Below, in pieces: positions 1 to 5,974 of a DNA stretch of 5,974 nt. The stretch covers positions 1 to 5,974 of the forward strand of contig JAICXV010000165.1 of the NCBI GenBank assembly GCA_025934545.1, in the 5' to 3' direction. Under the pieces are notes generated by a model. It saw nothing but the letters and a program-made list of their open reading frames with translations. It did no database searches and was not told the origin of the DNA. This DNA comes from Verrucomicrobiia bacterium. GTDB lineage: Bacteria > Verrucomicrobiota > Verrucomicrobiia > Limisphaerales > Palsa-1400. The first letter of the stretch is position 1; each line of letters begins with the position of its first letter. A program made the position numbers and the translations under genes.

Positions 1-439
1 AAACATTCAGGTCCGCCTTGAAAAAGAAAGTGACATCCGGCAACGCGGCAAAATTATAAATCCCGCGGACCCATTCCGGTAGGCAACCGCGCACCGTGTC
101 ACGGGCGAACGCGGTAAAAATATAACGGTCGCAAAGCACCAGATAACCGGCGCGCAACAGCGGCACTAATTGCCGTTCGTAGCGGTCGGCGAAATCCGTC
201 GCGTGGATCAGGCTGAACGTCGTCGGGGTGAGGAGCTCGCGTTTTTTACCTTTGCTCGTCGCATTCTTTACAAGCGTCGACGAGTTCCATTCGCTAAAGA
301 AAACTTTCAAGCCCTGCAGTTCCAGCCAGCGTTTCAGCAGATAAATTTGCGTCGATTTACCGGAACCATCTAGACCCTCGACGGCAATCAGACGCCCCGC
401 AAATCCCAACTCAGCGAACGTTTTCATTAAGCCGCTCAT
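1..439 (-). CDS. Thymidylate-kinase-like P-loop nucleotide kinase, N-terminal part (runs off left edge)
   Basis: This is the first 146 codons of a minus-strand gene with no stop before the window edge. The P-loop EGLDGSGKSTQ lies at residues 21-31 and matches the thymidylate kinase form (E-G-x-D-G-x-G-K-S-T). The stretch IHATDFADRYE (residues 78-88) and the DRY triad at residues 104-106 match the family's AdR and DRY motifs. Enzymes of this family phosphorylate dTMP to dTDP in the cytoplasm. One oddity is the segment after the second strand. Canonical Tmk has REPGGT there, but this protein reads SEWNSST (residues 49-55), so the substrate may differ or this may be a divergent subfamily. The chosen start ATG at 437-439 follows a purine-rich GAGAGACAGGG. 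An in-frame ATG four codons later (425-427) is the alternative. The gene is transcribed divergently from the GalU-like gene, with a 134-bp gap. The kinase family is secure, but dTMP specificity is not. Confidence 0.85.
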   Translation of the reverse strand, partial: MSGLMKTFAELGFAGRLIAVEGLDGSGKSTQIYLLKRWLELQGLKVFFSEWNSSTLVKNATSKGKKRELLTPTTFSLIHATDFADRYERQLVPLLRAGYLVLCDRYIFTAFARDTVRGCLPEWVRGIYNFAALPDVTFFFKADLNV

Positions 440-442
440 TGT

Positions 443-482
443 ACCCTGTCTCTCACTGGATAAGAAACGCAAAAAACAGGGT
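443..482. promoter_or_regulatory. Inverted repeat covering the ribosome-binding region of the leftward kinase gene
   Basis: ACCCTGT (443-449) and ACAGGGT (476-482) form a perfect 7-bp inverted repeat separated by 26 bases. The copy nearer the kinase gene overlaps its Shine-Dalgarno-like purines, and the repeat ends three bases before the ATG. In the minus-strand mRNA the two arms could pair and hide the ribosome-binding site. As DNA they could be a split operator. A smaller hairpin, GGGTG (479-483) with CACCC (490-494), overlaps the right arm. No regulator-binding motif is recognised, and a 7-bp match of this kind can occur by chance. Confidence 0.3.
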
Positions 483-520
483 GGGTTAACACCCCGTCAT
501 TTAACGGAGCCTGCTGAAAG

Positions 521-549
521 TTGACTCTCACAGCCGTCTCAACAACAAT
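521..549 (+). promoter_or_regulatory. Sigma70-like promoter for the GalU-like / kinase-pyrophosphorylase operon
   Basis: TTGACT at 521-526 matches the -35 consensus in five of six bases. It is followed, after a 17-base spacer, by AACAAT at 544-549, which matches the -10 consensus in four of six. Transcription would begin near 556, giving a 5' leader of roughly 18 bases before the GTG at 574. It is the best-spaced promoter-like pair I see upstream of the rightward genes. Sigma preferences of the host are unknown. Confidence 0.45.
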
Positions 550-573
550 AACCGTTTCAACATAAACAACCCT

Positions 574-1413
574 GTGGAAATCAGAAAAGCCATCATTACT
601 GCCGCCGGTAAAAACCAGCGCACGCTGCCGTTGCAAACGTTGGTTGACCGCGATGGAACGCAAAAGACTGCCTTTGCCATCATCATCGAGGAAATTCTTC
701 GCGCCGGTGTTGAAGAAATTTGCGCGGTTGTTTGTCCGGGCGATGAAACGGCCTACCGCGCTGCTGCCGGAGCCCATGCGGGTCGCGTCCAATTTGTCGA
801 ACAACCTGCGCCGCTTGGTTACGGTCACGCCGTTCAATGCGCGCGCCATTTTTCCGCGAGTCAGCCATTTCTTTTGCTCGTCGGCGACCATCTCTACGTT
901 AGTCGCGCGGCCAAAGGTTGTGCGCAGCAATTGGTCGAAGTCGCCAAAGCTGAAGCGTGCTCGGTCTCAGCGGTCCAGGCGACTCATGAAAGCAAATTGC
1001 CGTTCTACGGCACGGTCGGCGGACGACTCGTCGCCGGTCGCCAACGCCTTTACCAGGTCGAAAATGTTTTGGAAAAACCGACCCCGACGGAAGCCGAACA
1101 AAAGCTGATTGTGCCGGGCCTTCGCGCCGGGCGATACCTTTGCTTCTTCGGCATGCACGTGCTTACGCCTGCCGTCATGGACATGCTTGGCGAAATCGTT
1201 TCCAGCGCCAAAAACGGTGCGCAACTTTCCACGGCGTTAAATAAATTGGCCGGCAAAGAACGTTATCTGGCTTTGGAGCTTGAGGGCCGCCGATATGACA
1301 TTGGCGCTAAATACGGCCTGTTGACCGCGCAATTGGCGTTATCATTCGACGGCAAAGACCGCGACGAAGTCCTTTCCAATTTGGTTGAGTTGCTGGCCGC
1401 CAAAGGCGTATGA
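574..1413 (+). CDS. GalU-like sugar-1-phosphate nucleotidyltransferase with altered signature motif
   Basis: This 279-residue protein is slightly shorter than typical GalU (about 290-300) and follows the GalU pattern along its length. It opens with [11 protein letters not shown] (2-12). [12 protein letters not shown] (80-91) corresponds to GalU PLGLGHAVLCAR. GDH (104-106) falls where the metal-binding Asp sits. [12 protein letters not shown] (163-174) matches the EKP region, and [11 protein letters not shown] (238-248) carries the second conserved Asp. GalU makes UDP-glucose from UTP and glucose-1-phosphate. The glycine-rich loop is unusual: the usual GLGTR is GKNQR (12-16), the position of the catalytic Lys of PKEMLP appears to be Arg26, and about three residues are missing after it. 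Activity could be lost, or specificity changed. The GTG start is chosen because it aligns with GalU N-termini and no in-frame ATG lies nearby. No clear Shine-Dalgarno precedes it. The stop overlaps the next start as ATGA, so the two genes are probably co-translated. The fold is confident, but the substrate is not known. Confidence 0.8.
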   Translation: MEIRKAIITAAGKNQRTLPLQTLVDRDGTQKTAFAIIIEEILRAGVEEICAVVCPGDETAYRAAAGAHAGRVQFVEQPAPLGYGHAVQCARHFSASQPFLLLVGDHLYVSRAAKGCAQQLVEVAKAEACSVSAVQATHESKLPFYGTVGGRLVAGRQRLYQVENVLEKPTPTEAEQKLIVPGLRAGRYLCFFGMHVLTPAVMDMLGEIVSSAKNGAQLSTALNKLAGKERYLALELEGRRYDIGAKYGLLTAQLALSFDGKDRDEVLSNLVELLAAKGV

Positions 1414-4400
1414 CCGGTCATCTGCGCAACATCATCACCGCTTCCGATCCGGCGGTGCGCAATCAATCGCTCGATGCATTTTGCCGTCGCGCCAGCCTTT
1501 CGGAATTGTTGGGCGAATGCGATGATCTCGAAGCGTTTCGTGAGCAAAGCCAGAATTTATACGAACGCGTCCGCGCGCTCTTCTTCCTTTACGCCATCCA
1601 TCGTTTTCATTTGCCGTTGAAGCCGGGCCTCAATCAGCGTGGCCTCGTTCCTTTCAAAGGCTACGCGCATCTGCTCGAACGCCGATTCCAAGAGGCGATC
1701 GAGGTGTTTCTCGCCAACCAACAAGCCAACGGTCCCGGTGACGGAATCTCCAGCGCGCTAGCCGTCGCCTATTATCGTCTCGGAATCCAAACGCTCGCCG
1801 ATCAAGTGCGACGCAGCGTTCGTTCGGTGCGGGGCAATCAATGGATGTTTCGCATGGGCCATCCCGGCGACCAACCGTTGCGCATTCGCCGCGAATTATT
1901 GGAGCGAGACGCCGATGGTTGCTATCCGGTTTTGCGCGAACGCACGCCCGTCCGCATGGACCTGACCCATAGCGCGTGGAGCGATATTTTCTTTTTGGGA
2001 ATGGATTATCCCGAAGGCGCCAAGGTCCTCAATGTCTCCATCGACCTCGGTGTCAAAGGCCGTGACCCGTCGCCGCGCCCGCCCGTCGAAGTATTCTTGC
2101 GAGTGCTCGATGAACCGGTTTTGCGGTTAACCAGCGTTGACCTCGGTGCCTCTGGCGAAATTACGAGCCTCGCCGAAGTTTTCGACTTTGCGAAAGATTA
2201 TCTCGGTTTGCTGAAAGCAGCAGTGATTGCGGCGGGTATCGTCCCCCCGGGAATTGAAGGTTCCGGCCAGAAATTATCCGATTTGCTGGCGCAAGTCGTC
2301 GGCCAGGGCAGGGGGCTGGAAATCGTCAGCAACGTTAACAACATCCCGAAAGGTTCGCGTCTCGCCGTCTCGACGAATCTACTGGCCGCTTTGATCTCAG
2401 TGTGCATGCGCGCGACCGGCCAGGCGCAGTCACTGGAAGGCGCGTTGCAGGAGCACGAGCGCCGGCTTGTTCTGGCGCGCGCGATTCTTGGCGAATGGCT
2501 CGGCGGCTCTGGCGGCGGCTGGCAGGATTCCGGCGGCGTCTGGCCAGGCATGAAACTGATCCAGGGCGCTCTCGCGCAAGAAGGCGATCCGGAATTCGGG
2601 ACGAGCCGCGGCCGGTTGATGCCGACACATCGCGTATTCGATCACAGTGAAGCCAGCGCCGAAGTCCGACAGAAACTGCAGGACAGTTTGATTCTGGTCC
2701 ATGGCGGCATGGCGCAAAACGTCGGGCCGATTTTGGAGATGGTGACCGAAAAATATCTGCTGCGTTCCGAAGCGGAATGGAAGGGCCGTCAGGAAGCACT
2801 CGGAATTCTCGACGAAATTCTCGACGCGTTGCGTGCAAATGACGTGCAAAAAATTGGCATGGCGACCTCACGCAATTTCCATGGCCCGTTGCAAACCATC
2901 ATTCCGTGGGCGAGCAACTACTATACGGAAACATTGATCAATCGTGCTCGCGGGGCGTTCGAAAAAGATTTCTGGGGATTCTGGATGCTCGGCGGCATGT
3001 CCGGTGGCGGCATGGGATTTATTGTGGCGCCGCAAAGGAAAACCGCCGCGCAAACGCGCCTCCAGGAAATCATGTCGCAAACAAAGCGCGAATTGGAAAG
3101 CGCCTTGCCGTTTGCGATGGAGCCGGTCGTTTACGATTTCGCTATTAACGAAAAAGGCACTTGGGCTGATTTGCTGTCCGGCGAGGGCGCGCTTTTGCCC
3201 GAAAGCTATTATGCGCTGGTCGTGCCGCAATTGTTGAAGCAAGACCTTCGCGCGTTGTCGCCGCAACGCCGCGCTGAGTTGGACAAGTTCGCTGCTGCCA
3301 CGCGTCAGAAACCCGAACTGGCAAGCATCGTTCAAAATATTTTCGACCGCGTCGTTCCTCGTTTGAAACATGAAGCGTCCGGCCAACGTAGTTTGTCCGC
3401 GTTACTTGAACAAAACCGGTTCGATCGTTCACAGCACGAACAGATTCGTGCGGACCTTCGAGATGGTCGTATCGGCCTCGCTCAAAATCGTTTGTCACCG
3501 AGCACGAAGATTGAAGACGTCCAGCCCGAGGACGTCATCGATACGACGGCTGCCGCTTCCAGCGAACATGCGAATTTGGGCAAGGCCGCCATTACCAATG
3601 GCGAAGTTGCCGTCGTGACGTTAGCGGCAGGCGTGGGCAGCCGGTGGACCCAGGGCGCCGGCGTCGTCAAAGCATTGCATCCGTTCTCCAAAATGGGCGG
3701 ACGCCATCGCACGTTCGTCGAAGTCCATCTCGCTAAGAGCCGTCGAATTGGACGCCAGCATAAAACCGAAATCCCGCATATCGTTACGACAAGTTATCTG
3801 ACGCATTCAGCGATCGAAACGTATCTGGCGCGCGAGAAAAACTACGGTTATTCCGGCTCGGTTCATCTTTCCTCAGGCCGCGCCATCGGTTTGCGGATGA
3901 TTCCGACCGAACGCGACCTCCGTTTTCTTTGGGAAGAGATGCCGCAACAAATTTTGGATGAGCAGGCGCAGAAAGTGCGCGACAGCTTGCGCGCCGCATT
4001 GATCGGCTGGGCGAAACAAGCGGGCGAGGGCAGCGATTATACCGACAACCTTCCGTCGCAATGTCTGCACCCGGTCGGTCACTGGTATGAAATCTCCAAT
4101 CTCCTCCGCAACGGCGTGCTCAGTCAGTTGTTAAAAGATCGTCCCTACGTCAAATATTTGATGCTCCATAACATCGACACACTGGGCGCCGATGTTGATG
4201 CCGCTTTACTCGGAACGCACATTGCCGAAGGCGCCGGTCTTTCGTTCGAAATGATTACGCGCCGAATCGAAGATCGTGGCGGCGGGCTCGCTCGCGTAAA
4301 TGGCAAAGTCCGAATTCTCGAAGGACTCGCCTTGCCGCGCGAAGAAGATGAATTTCAACTTTCGTACTACAATACGCTAACGACCTGGATTGACGTTCAC

Positions 4401-4727
4401 AAGTTGCTCGCCGTTTTCGGACTCGGCGTTGCTGATTTGGAGGATAGCGAAAAAGTCTCCGCCGCCATTCGAACATTGGCTGCAAGAATGCCGACCTATG
4501 TTACGCTCAAAGACGTGAAGAAACGTTGGGGCAATGGGCAGGAGGACATTTTTCCGGTCGCGCAATTTGAGAAATTGTGGGGCGACATGAGCGCGTTGCC
4601 GGAAGTCGATTGCCGTTTCATGGTCGTGCCGCGCCGGCGTGGTCAGCAGTTAAAAGATCAGGCCCAACTCGATGGCTGGTTGCGCGACGGTTCGGCTGCT
4701 TACGTGGAATCAATCTGCGATTGGTAG
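1410..4727 (+). CDS. Fused GHMP (fucokinase-type) sugar kinase and UDPGP-family nucleotidyltransferase
   Basis: This is a 1105-residue cytosolic-looking protein without a signal peptide or membrane segments. Residues 1 to about 170 are mostly helical and not recognised. Residues about 180-590 look like a GHMP kinase of the fucokinase type. [11 protein letters not shown] (182-192) resembles [24 protein letters not shown] (313-323) sits at the ATP loop [18 protein letters not shown] (366-373) is the fucokinase GGGWQD motif, and [10 protein letters not shown] (528-537) is the C-terminal glycine motif. A linker precedes a C-terminal UDPGP-type domain (about 680-1105). There [21 protein letters not shown] (ending at 746) resembles the UAP1/UDP-sugar pyrophosphorylase loop, with K754 as the likely following Lys. 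TFVEVHLAK (768-776), HPVGHW (887-892), LHNIDTLG (919-926) and [12 protein letters not shown] (949-960) fit the later family motifs. The predicted chemistry is sugar to sugar-1-phosphate to NDP-sugar, but which sugar and nucleotide is unknown. The start is coupled to the upstream gene by ATGA, with AAAGG at 1402-1406. Domain calls are strong; combined activity is inference. Confidence 0.82.
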   Translation: MTGHLRNIITASDPAVRNQSLDAFCRRASLSELLGECDDLEAFREQSQNLYERVRALFFLYAIHRFHLPLKPGLNQRGLVPFKGYAHLLERRFQEAIEVFLANQQANGPGDGISSALAVAYYRLGIQTLADQVRRSVRSVRGNQWMFRMGHPGDQPLRIRRELLERDADGCYPVLRERTPVRMDLTHSAWSDIFFLGMDYPEGAKVLNVSIDLGVKGRDPSPRPPVEVFLRVLDEPVLRLTSVDLGASGEITSLAEVFDFAKDYLGLLKAAVIAAGIVPPGIEGSGQKLSDLLAQVVGQGRGLEIVSNVNNIPKGSRLAVSTNLLAALISVCMRATGQAQSLEGALQEHERRLVLARAILGEWLGGSGGGWQDSGGVWPGMKLIQGALAQEGDPEFGTSRGRLMPTHRVFDHSEASAEVRQKLQDSLILVHGGMAQNVGPILEMVTEKYLLRSEAEWKGRQEALGILDEILDALRANDVQKIGMATSRNFHGPLQTIIPWASNYYTETLINRARGAFEKDFWGFWMLGGMSGGGMGFIVAPQRKTAAQTRLQEIMSQTKRELESALPFAMEPVVYDFAINEKGTWADLLSGEGALLPESYYALVVPQLLKQDLRALSPQRRAELDKFAAATRQKPELASIVQNIFDRVVPRLKHEASGQRSLSALLEQNRFDRSQHEQIRADLRDGRIGLAQNRLSPSTKIEDVQPEDVIDTTAAASSEHANLGKAAITNGEVAVVTLAAGVGSRWTQGAGVVKALHPFSKMGGRHRTFVEVHLAKSRRIGRQHKTEIPHIVTTSYLTHSAIETYLAREKNYGYSGSVHLSSGRAIGLRMIPTERDLRFLWEEMPQQILDEQAQKVRDSLRAALIGWAKQAGEGSDYTDNLPSQCLHPVGHWYEISNLLRNGVLSQLLKDRPYVKYLMLHNIDTLGADVDAALLGTHIAEGAGLSFEMITRRIEDRGGGLARVNGKVRILEGLALPREEDEFQLSYYNTLTTWIDVHKLLAVFGLGVADLEDSEKVSAAIRTLAARMPTYVTLKDVKKRWGNGQEDIFPVAQFEKLWGDMSALPEVDCRFMVVPRRRGQQLKDQAQLDGWLRDGSAAYVESICDW

Positions 4728-4732
4728 GAGGG

Positions 4733-4892
4733 TCGGGTAAGGGCAGGCTCGCGTTCGCGGGTTCTCCACGAACCGACGAGCAGCACCTCGCCCGATAGAC
4801 GACCTTTTGCACTGACAGTATTTTCTGGCGGCGCGCGGAGCGCGGGGCGTTCCGCAAAGGAGGAACCAGGCGATGGGTTTAGCGCCGCGCTC
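4733..4892. repeat. Structured intergenic block with several inverted repeats (candidate dispersed repeat)
   Basis: The spacer between the fusion gene and the glycosyltransferase contains nested complementary arms. TCGGG (4733-4737) pairs with CCCGA (4791-4795). Inside it, CTCG (4748-4751) pairs with CGAG (4777-4780), and GGTTC (4760-4764) pairs with GAACC (4770-4774) around a five-base loop. A second unit has GAGCGCGG (4838-4845) pairing perfectly with CCGCGCTC (4885-4892), extended by two more pairs after one mismatch. That unit encloses GTTCC (4849-4853) with GGAAC (4862-4866). No T-tract follows any stem, so it does not look like a rho-independent terminator. The layout resembles REP-like or other short dispersed intergenic repeats. 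Only one copy is visible here, so the repeat status is unproven. Confidence 0.4.
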
Positions 4893-4941
4893 ATCGTTGT
4901 GTCGATTGGAACAGGGCCGGAAAAACGGAAGGGACGCATGA
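4873..4941 (+). CDS. Possible 22-codon leader ORF coupled to the glycosyltransferase
   Basis: A short ORF begins at ATG 4873, nine bases after AAGGAGG (4857-4863), the strongest Shine-Dalgarno match in the window. It encodes a 22-residue basic peptide starting MGLAPRSSLCRLEQG. Its TGA (4939-4941) overlaps the glycosyltransferase ATG (4938-4940) as ATGA. This arrangement would suit a translated leader that feeds ribosomes to the next gene. The Shine-Dalgarno lies in the GTTCC/GGAAC hairpin, which could modulate access. The peptide matches no family I know. It lies partly in the repeat-like block and could be fortuitous, and the glycosyltransferase has an adequate ribosome-binding site of its own. 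Confidence 0.3.
   Translation: MGLAPRSSLCRLEQGRKNGRDA
4927..4934 (+). promoter_or_regulatory. Ribosome-binding site of the glycosyltransferase
   Basis: GGAAGGGA ends three bases before the ATG at 4938. The purine run and the match of the following residues to glycosyltransferase N-termini (a short lead into VSVIIPAYN) together fix the start. Confidence 0.6.
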
Positions 4942-5974
4942 GCAACCAAGGTCTGGTTTCTGTAATCATTCCCGCTTACAACGCGGAAAACTTCATCAAC
5001 GAGACGCTCAACTCCGTGCTCTCGCAAACCTACGAGAACATGGAAGTGATCGTCGTGGACGACGGCTCCCGCGATCTTACCGCCGCCATAGTCAAAAATG
5101 GCGCACGTCGCGATCGGCGCGTTAAATTATTGCGTCAATCCAATCTCGGCGTCGCCGCCGCGCGCAATCTCGCCATCGAAAAATCTTCCGGCGAATACAT
5201 CGCGCCGCTGGATGCTGACGACATCTGGTATCCCTCAAAAGTCGAGAAACAGGTGCGTTCCCTCGAAGAGGGCGGTGCCAAAGCCGGCGCTTCCTATTGC
5301 TGGTGCGTTTCCATTAACGAAAAAGGGCAAGTCCTTGGGCTCGGTCCAAAATGGGACCTCGAAGGCGAAGTCTATCAGCCCTTGGTGTTGCGAAATTTTA
5401 TCGGCAACGCTTCCGTTCCCATGTTCCGCCGCGAATACCTTCAGCAGGTCGGAGGATACAATGCCGATCTACGCGCGCAACGGGCTCAAGGCTGCGAGGA
5501 TTGGGAGATTTGCCTGCGCCTCGCGGAAATTTGCCAGTATCGCGTCGTTAAAGAATATCTTTCGGCTTACCGCTGCTACAACCAAAGCATGTCCTACGAC
5601 CATTCCGCGATGGCGAAGTCATACGCACTCGTGCTGGAACACGCCCAACAAAGACATCCGGAGATTGCGGCGCGCGTCTATCGCTGGTCGAAAGGAATGT
5701 TTTACCTTTATTTAGCGAGCAAAAGTAACGCTTGCGGCGACCTGCGCACGTCTTACCAATGGCTGTGGCGCGCGTTGCGCCGTGATTGGTCGGTGGTGTT
5801 GTTGCCGTGGGTCAATGCGCAATTAGTCAAAGGAACCATCCGCTGGCTCGCGGCGCCGTTCACACGCTCGGCGTGGGAACGGGTTGGCGCATTTCGAACC
5901 GAGCCAACCCTTGATGTTCCCCTCGAACAAATTCCCGGTATTTTTGAACAAATTCAAACTCCAACGACATGGTG
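4938..5974 (+). CDS. Family 2 glycosyltransferase (GT-A fold), C-terminus beyond right edge
   Basis: An open frame of 345 codons continues past the window end with no stop. The N-terminal GT2 catalytic domain is complete. VSVIIPAYNAENFI (7-20) is the first strand and nucleotide-binding loop. VIVVDDGSRD (37-46) carries the conserved DDGS. NLGVAAARN (69-77) is the usual GxxxARN motif. APLDADDIW (89-97) holds the DxD metal site, and CEDWEICLR (from 186) supplies the ED motif expected for the catalytic base. Such enzymes transfer a sugar from an NDP-sugar donor to a growing glycan, lipid carrier or protein on the cytoplasmic side of the membrane. Residues after about 230 form a Trp- and Arg-rich helical tail, with no convincing transmembrane helix. 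The gene follows the kinase-pyrophosphorylase fusion in the same direction after 210 bp, so it may use the sugar nucleotide made upstream. Donor and acceptor cannot be told from sequence. Confidence 0.9.
   Translation, partial: MSNQGLVSVIIPAYNAENFINETLNSVLSQTYENMEVIVVDDGSRDLTAAIVKNGARRDRRVKLLRQSNLGVAAARNLAIEKSSGEYIAPLDADDIWYPSKVEKQVRSLEEGGAKAGASYCWCVSINEKGQVLGLGPKWDLEGEVYQPLVLRNFIGNASVPMFRREYLQQVGGYNADLRAQRAQGCEDWEICLRLAEICQYRVVKEYLSAYRCYNQSMSYDHSAMAKSYALVLEHAQQRHPEIAARVYRWSKGMFYLYLASKSNACGDLRTSYQWLWRALRRDWSVVLLPWVNAQLVKGTIRWLAAPFTRSAWERVGAFRTEPTLDVPLEQIPGIFEQIQTPTTW

Noticed and set aside
170..373. Plus-strand 67-codon open frame
   Set aside because: It lies inside the minus-strand kinase whose P-loop and DRY motifs are unmistakable; the plus-strand peptide is Arg-rich shadow sequence.
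436..930. Minus-strand 164-codon open frame across the divergent intergenic region and the GalU-like gene
   Set aside because: It is antisense to a clearly conserved GalU-like coding sequence and overlaps the kinase start; the peptide shows no family motif.
2335..2871. Minus-strand 178-codon open frame inside the fusion gene
   Set aside because: It is Arg/Pro/Ser-rich shadow translation of the high-GC GHMP kinase region, with no recognisable motif.
4760..4774. GGTTC/GAACC hairpin as a rho-independent terminator after the fusion gene
   Set aside because: The stem is only five base pairs and is followed by GACGAGCAGC, with no T-tract.
4700..4969. Minus-strand 89-codon open frame covering the spacer and both flanking gene ends
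   Set aside because: It overlaps two supported genes and the inverted-repeat block; the peptide resembles translated repeat sequence and not a protein family.
5098..5715. Plus-strand 205-codon open frame in another frame of the glycosyltransferase
   Set aside because: The overlapping frame carries the complete set of GT2 motifs (DDGS, DADD, EDW); this one is Ser/Arg-rich and featureless.
1..5974. tRNA/rRNA genes, CRISPR array, transposase or insertion-sequence ends
   Set aside because: I saw no cloverleaf-like segment, no regularly spaced direct repeats and no transposase motifs on either strand.

Overview
The window reads as bacterial accessory chromosome with moderately high GC. It has dense coding, short gene junctions and one structured, repeat-like intergenic spacer. 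The gene families and the spacer style would fit a Verrucomicrobiota/PVC-type genome, but this is an impression. No rRNA or taxonomic marker gene is present to prove it.

Layout. (1) Positions 1-439, minus strand: the N-terminal 146 codons of a thymidylate-kinase-like P-loop kinase that runs off the left edge. (2) Positions 440-573: a 134-bp divergent intergenic region. It holds a good sigma70-like promoter for the rightward genes and an inverted repeat covering the ribosome-binding site of the leftward gene. (3) Positions 574-1413, plus strand: a GalU-like sugar-1-phosphate nucleotidyltransferase with an altered nucleotide-binding signature. (4) Positions 1410-4727, plus strand, overlapping gene 3 by ATGA: a 1105-residue protein. 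It joins an unrecognised helical N-terminal region, a fucokinase-type GHMP sugar kinase and a C-terminal UDPGP-family (UAP1/UDP-sugar pyrophosphorylase-like) nucleotidyltransferase. (5) Positions 4728-4937: a 210-bp spacer with several inverted repeats and a possible 22-codon leader ORF. (6) Positions 4938 to the right edge, plus strand: a family 2 glycosyltransferase lacking only its C-terminus.

How the parts may work together (inference). Genes 3 and 4 look translationally coupled. Together they offer a sugar kinase and two nucleotidyltransferase folds, which is the chemistry needed to turn a free sugar into a sugar-1-phosphate and then an NDP-sugar. The following glycosyltransferase is the kind of enzyme that would use such a donor for surface glycan synthesis.

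The most notable item is the kinase-then-pyrophosphorylase fusion. Its domain order is the reverse of the known bifunctional fucose-salvage enzymes (Bacteroides Fkp, plant FKGP), and its pyrophosphorylase half belongs to a different family. Its substrate cannot be read from sequence alone.
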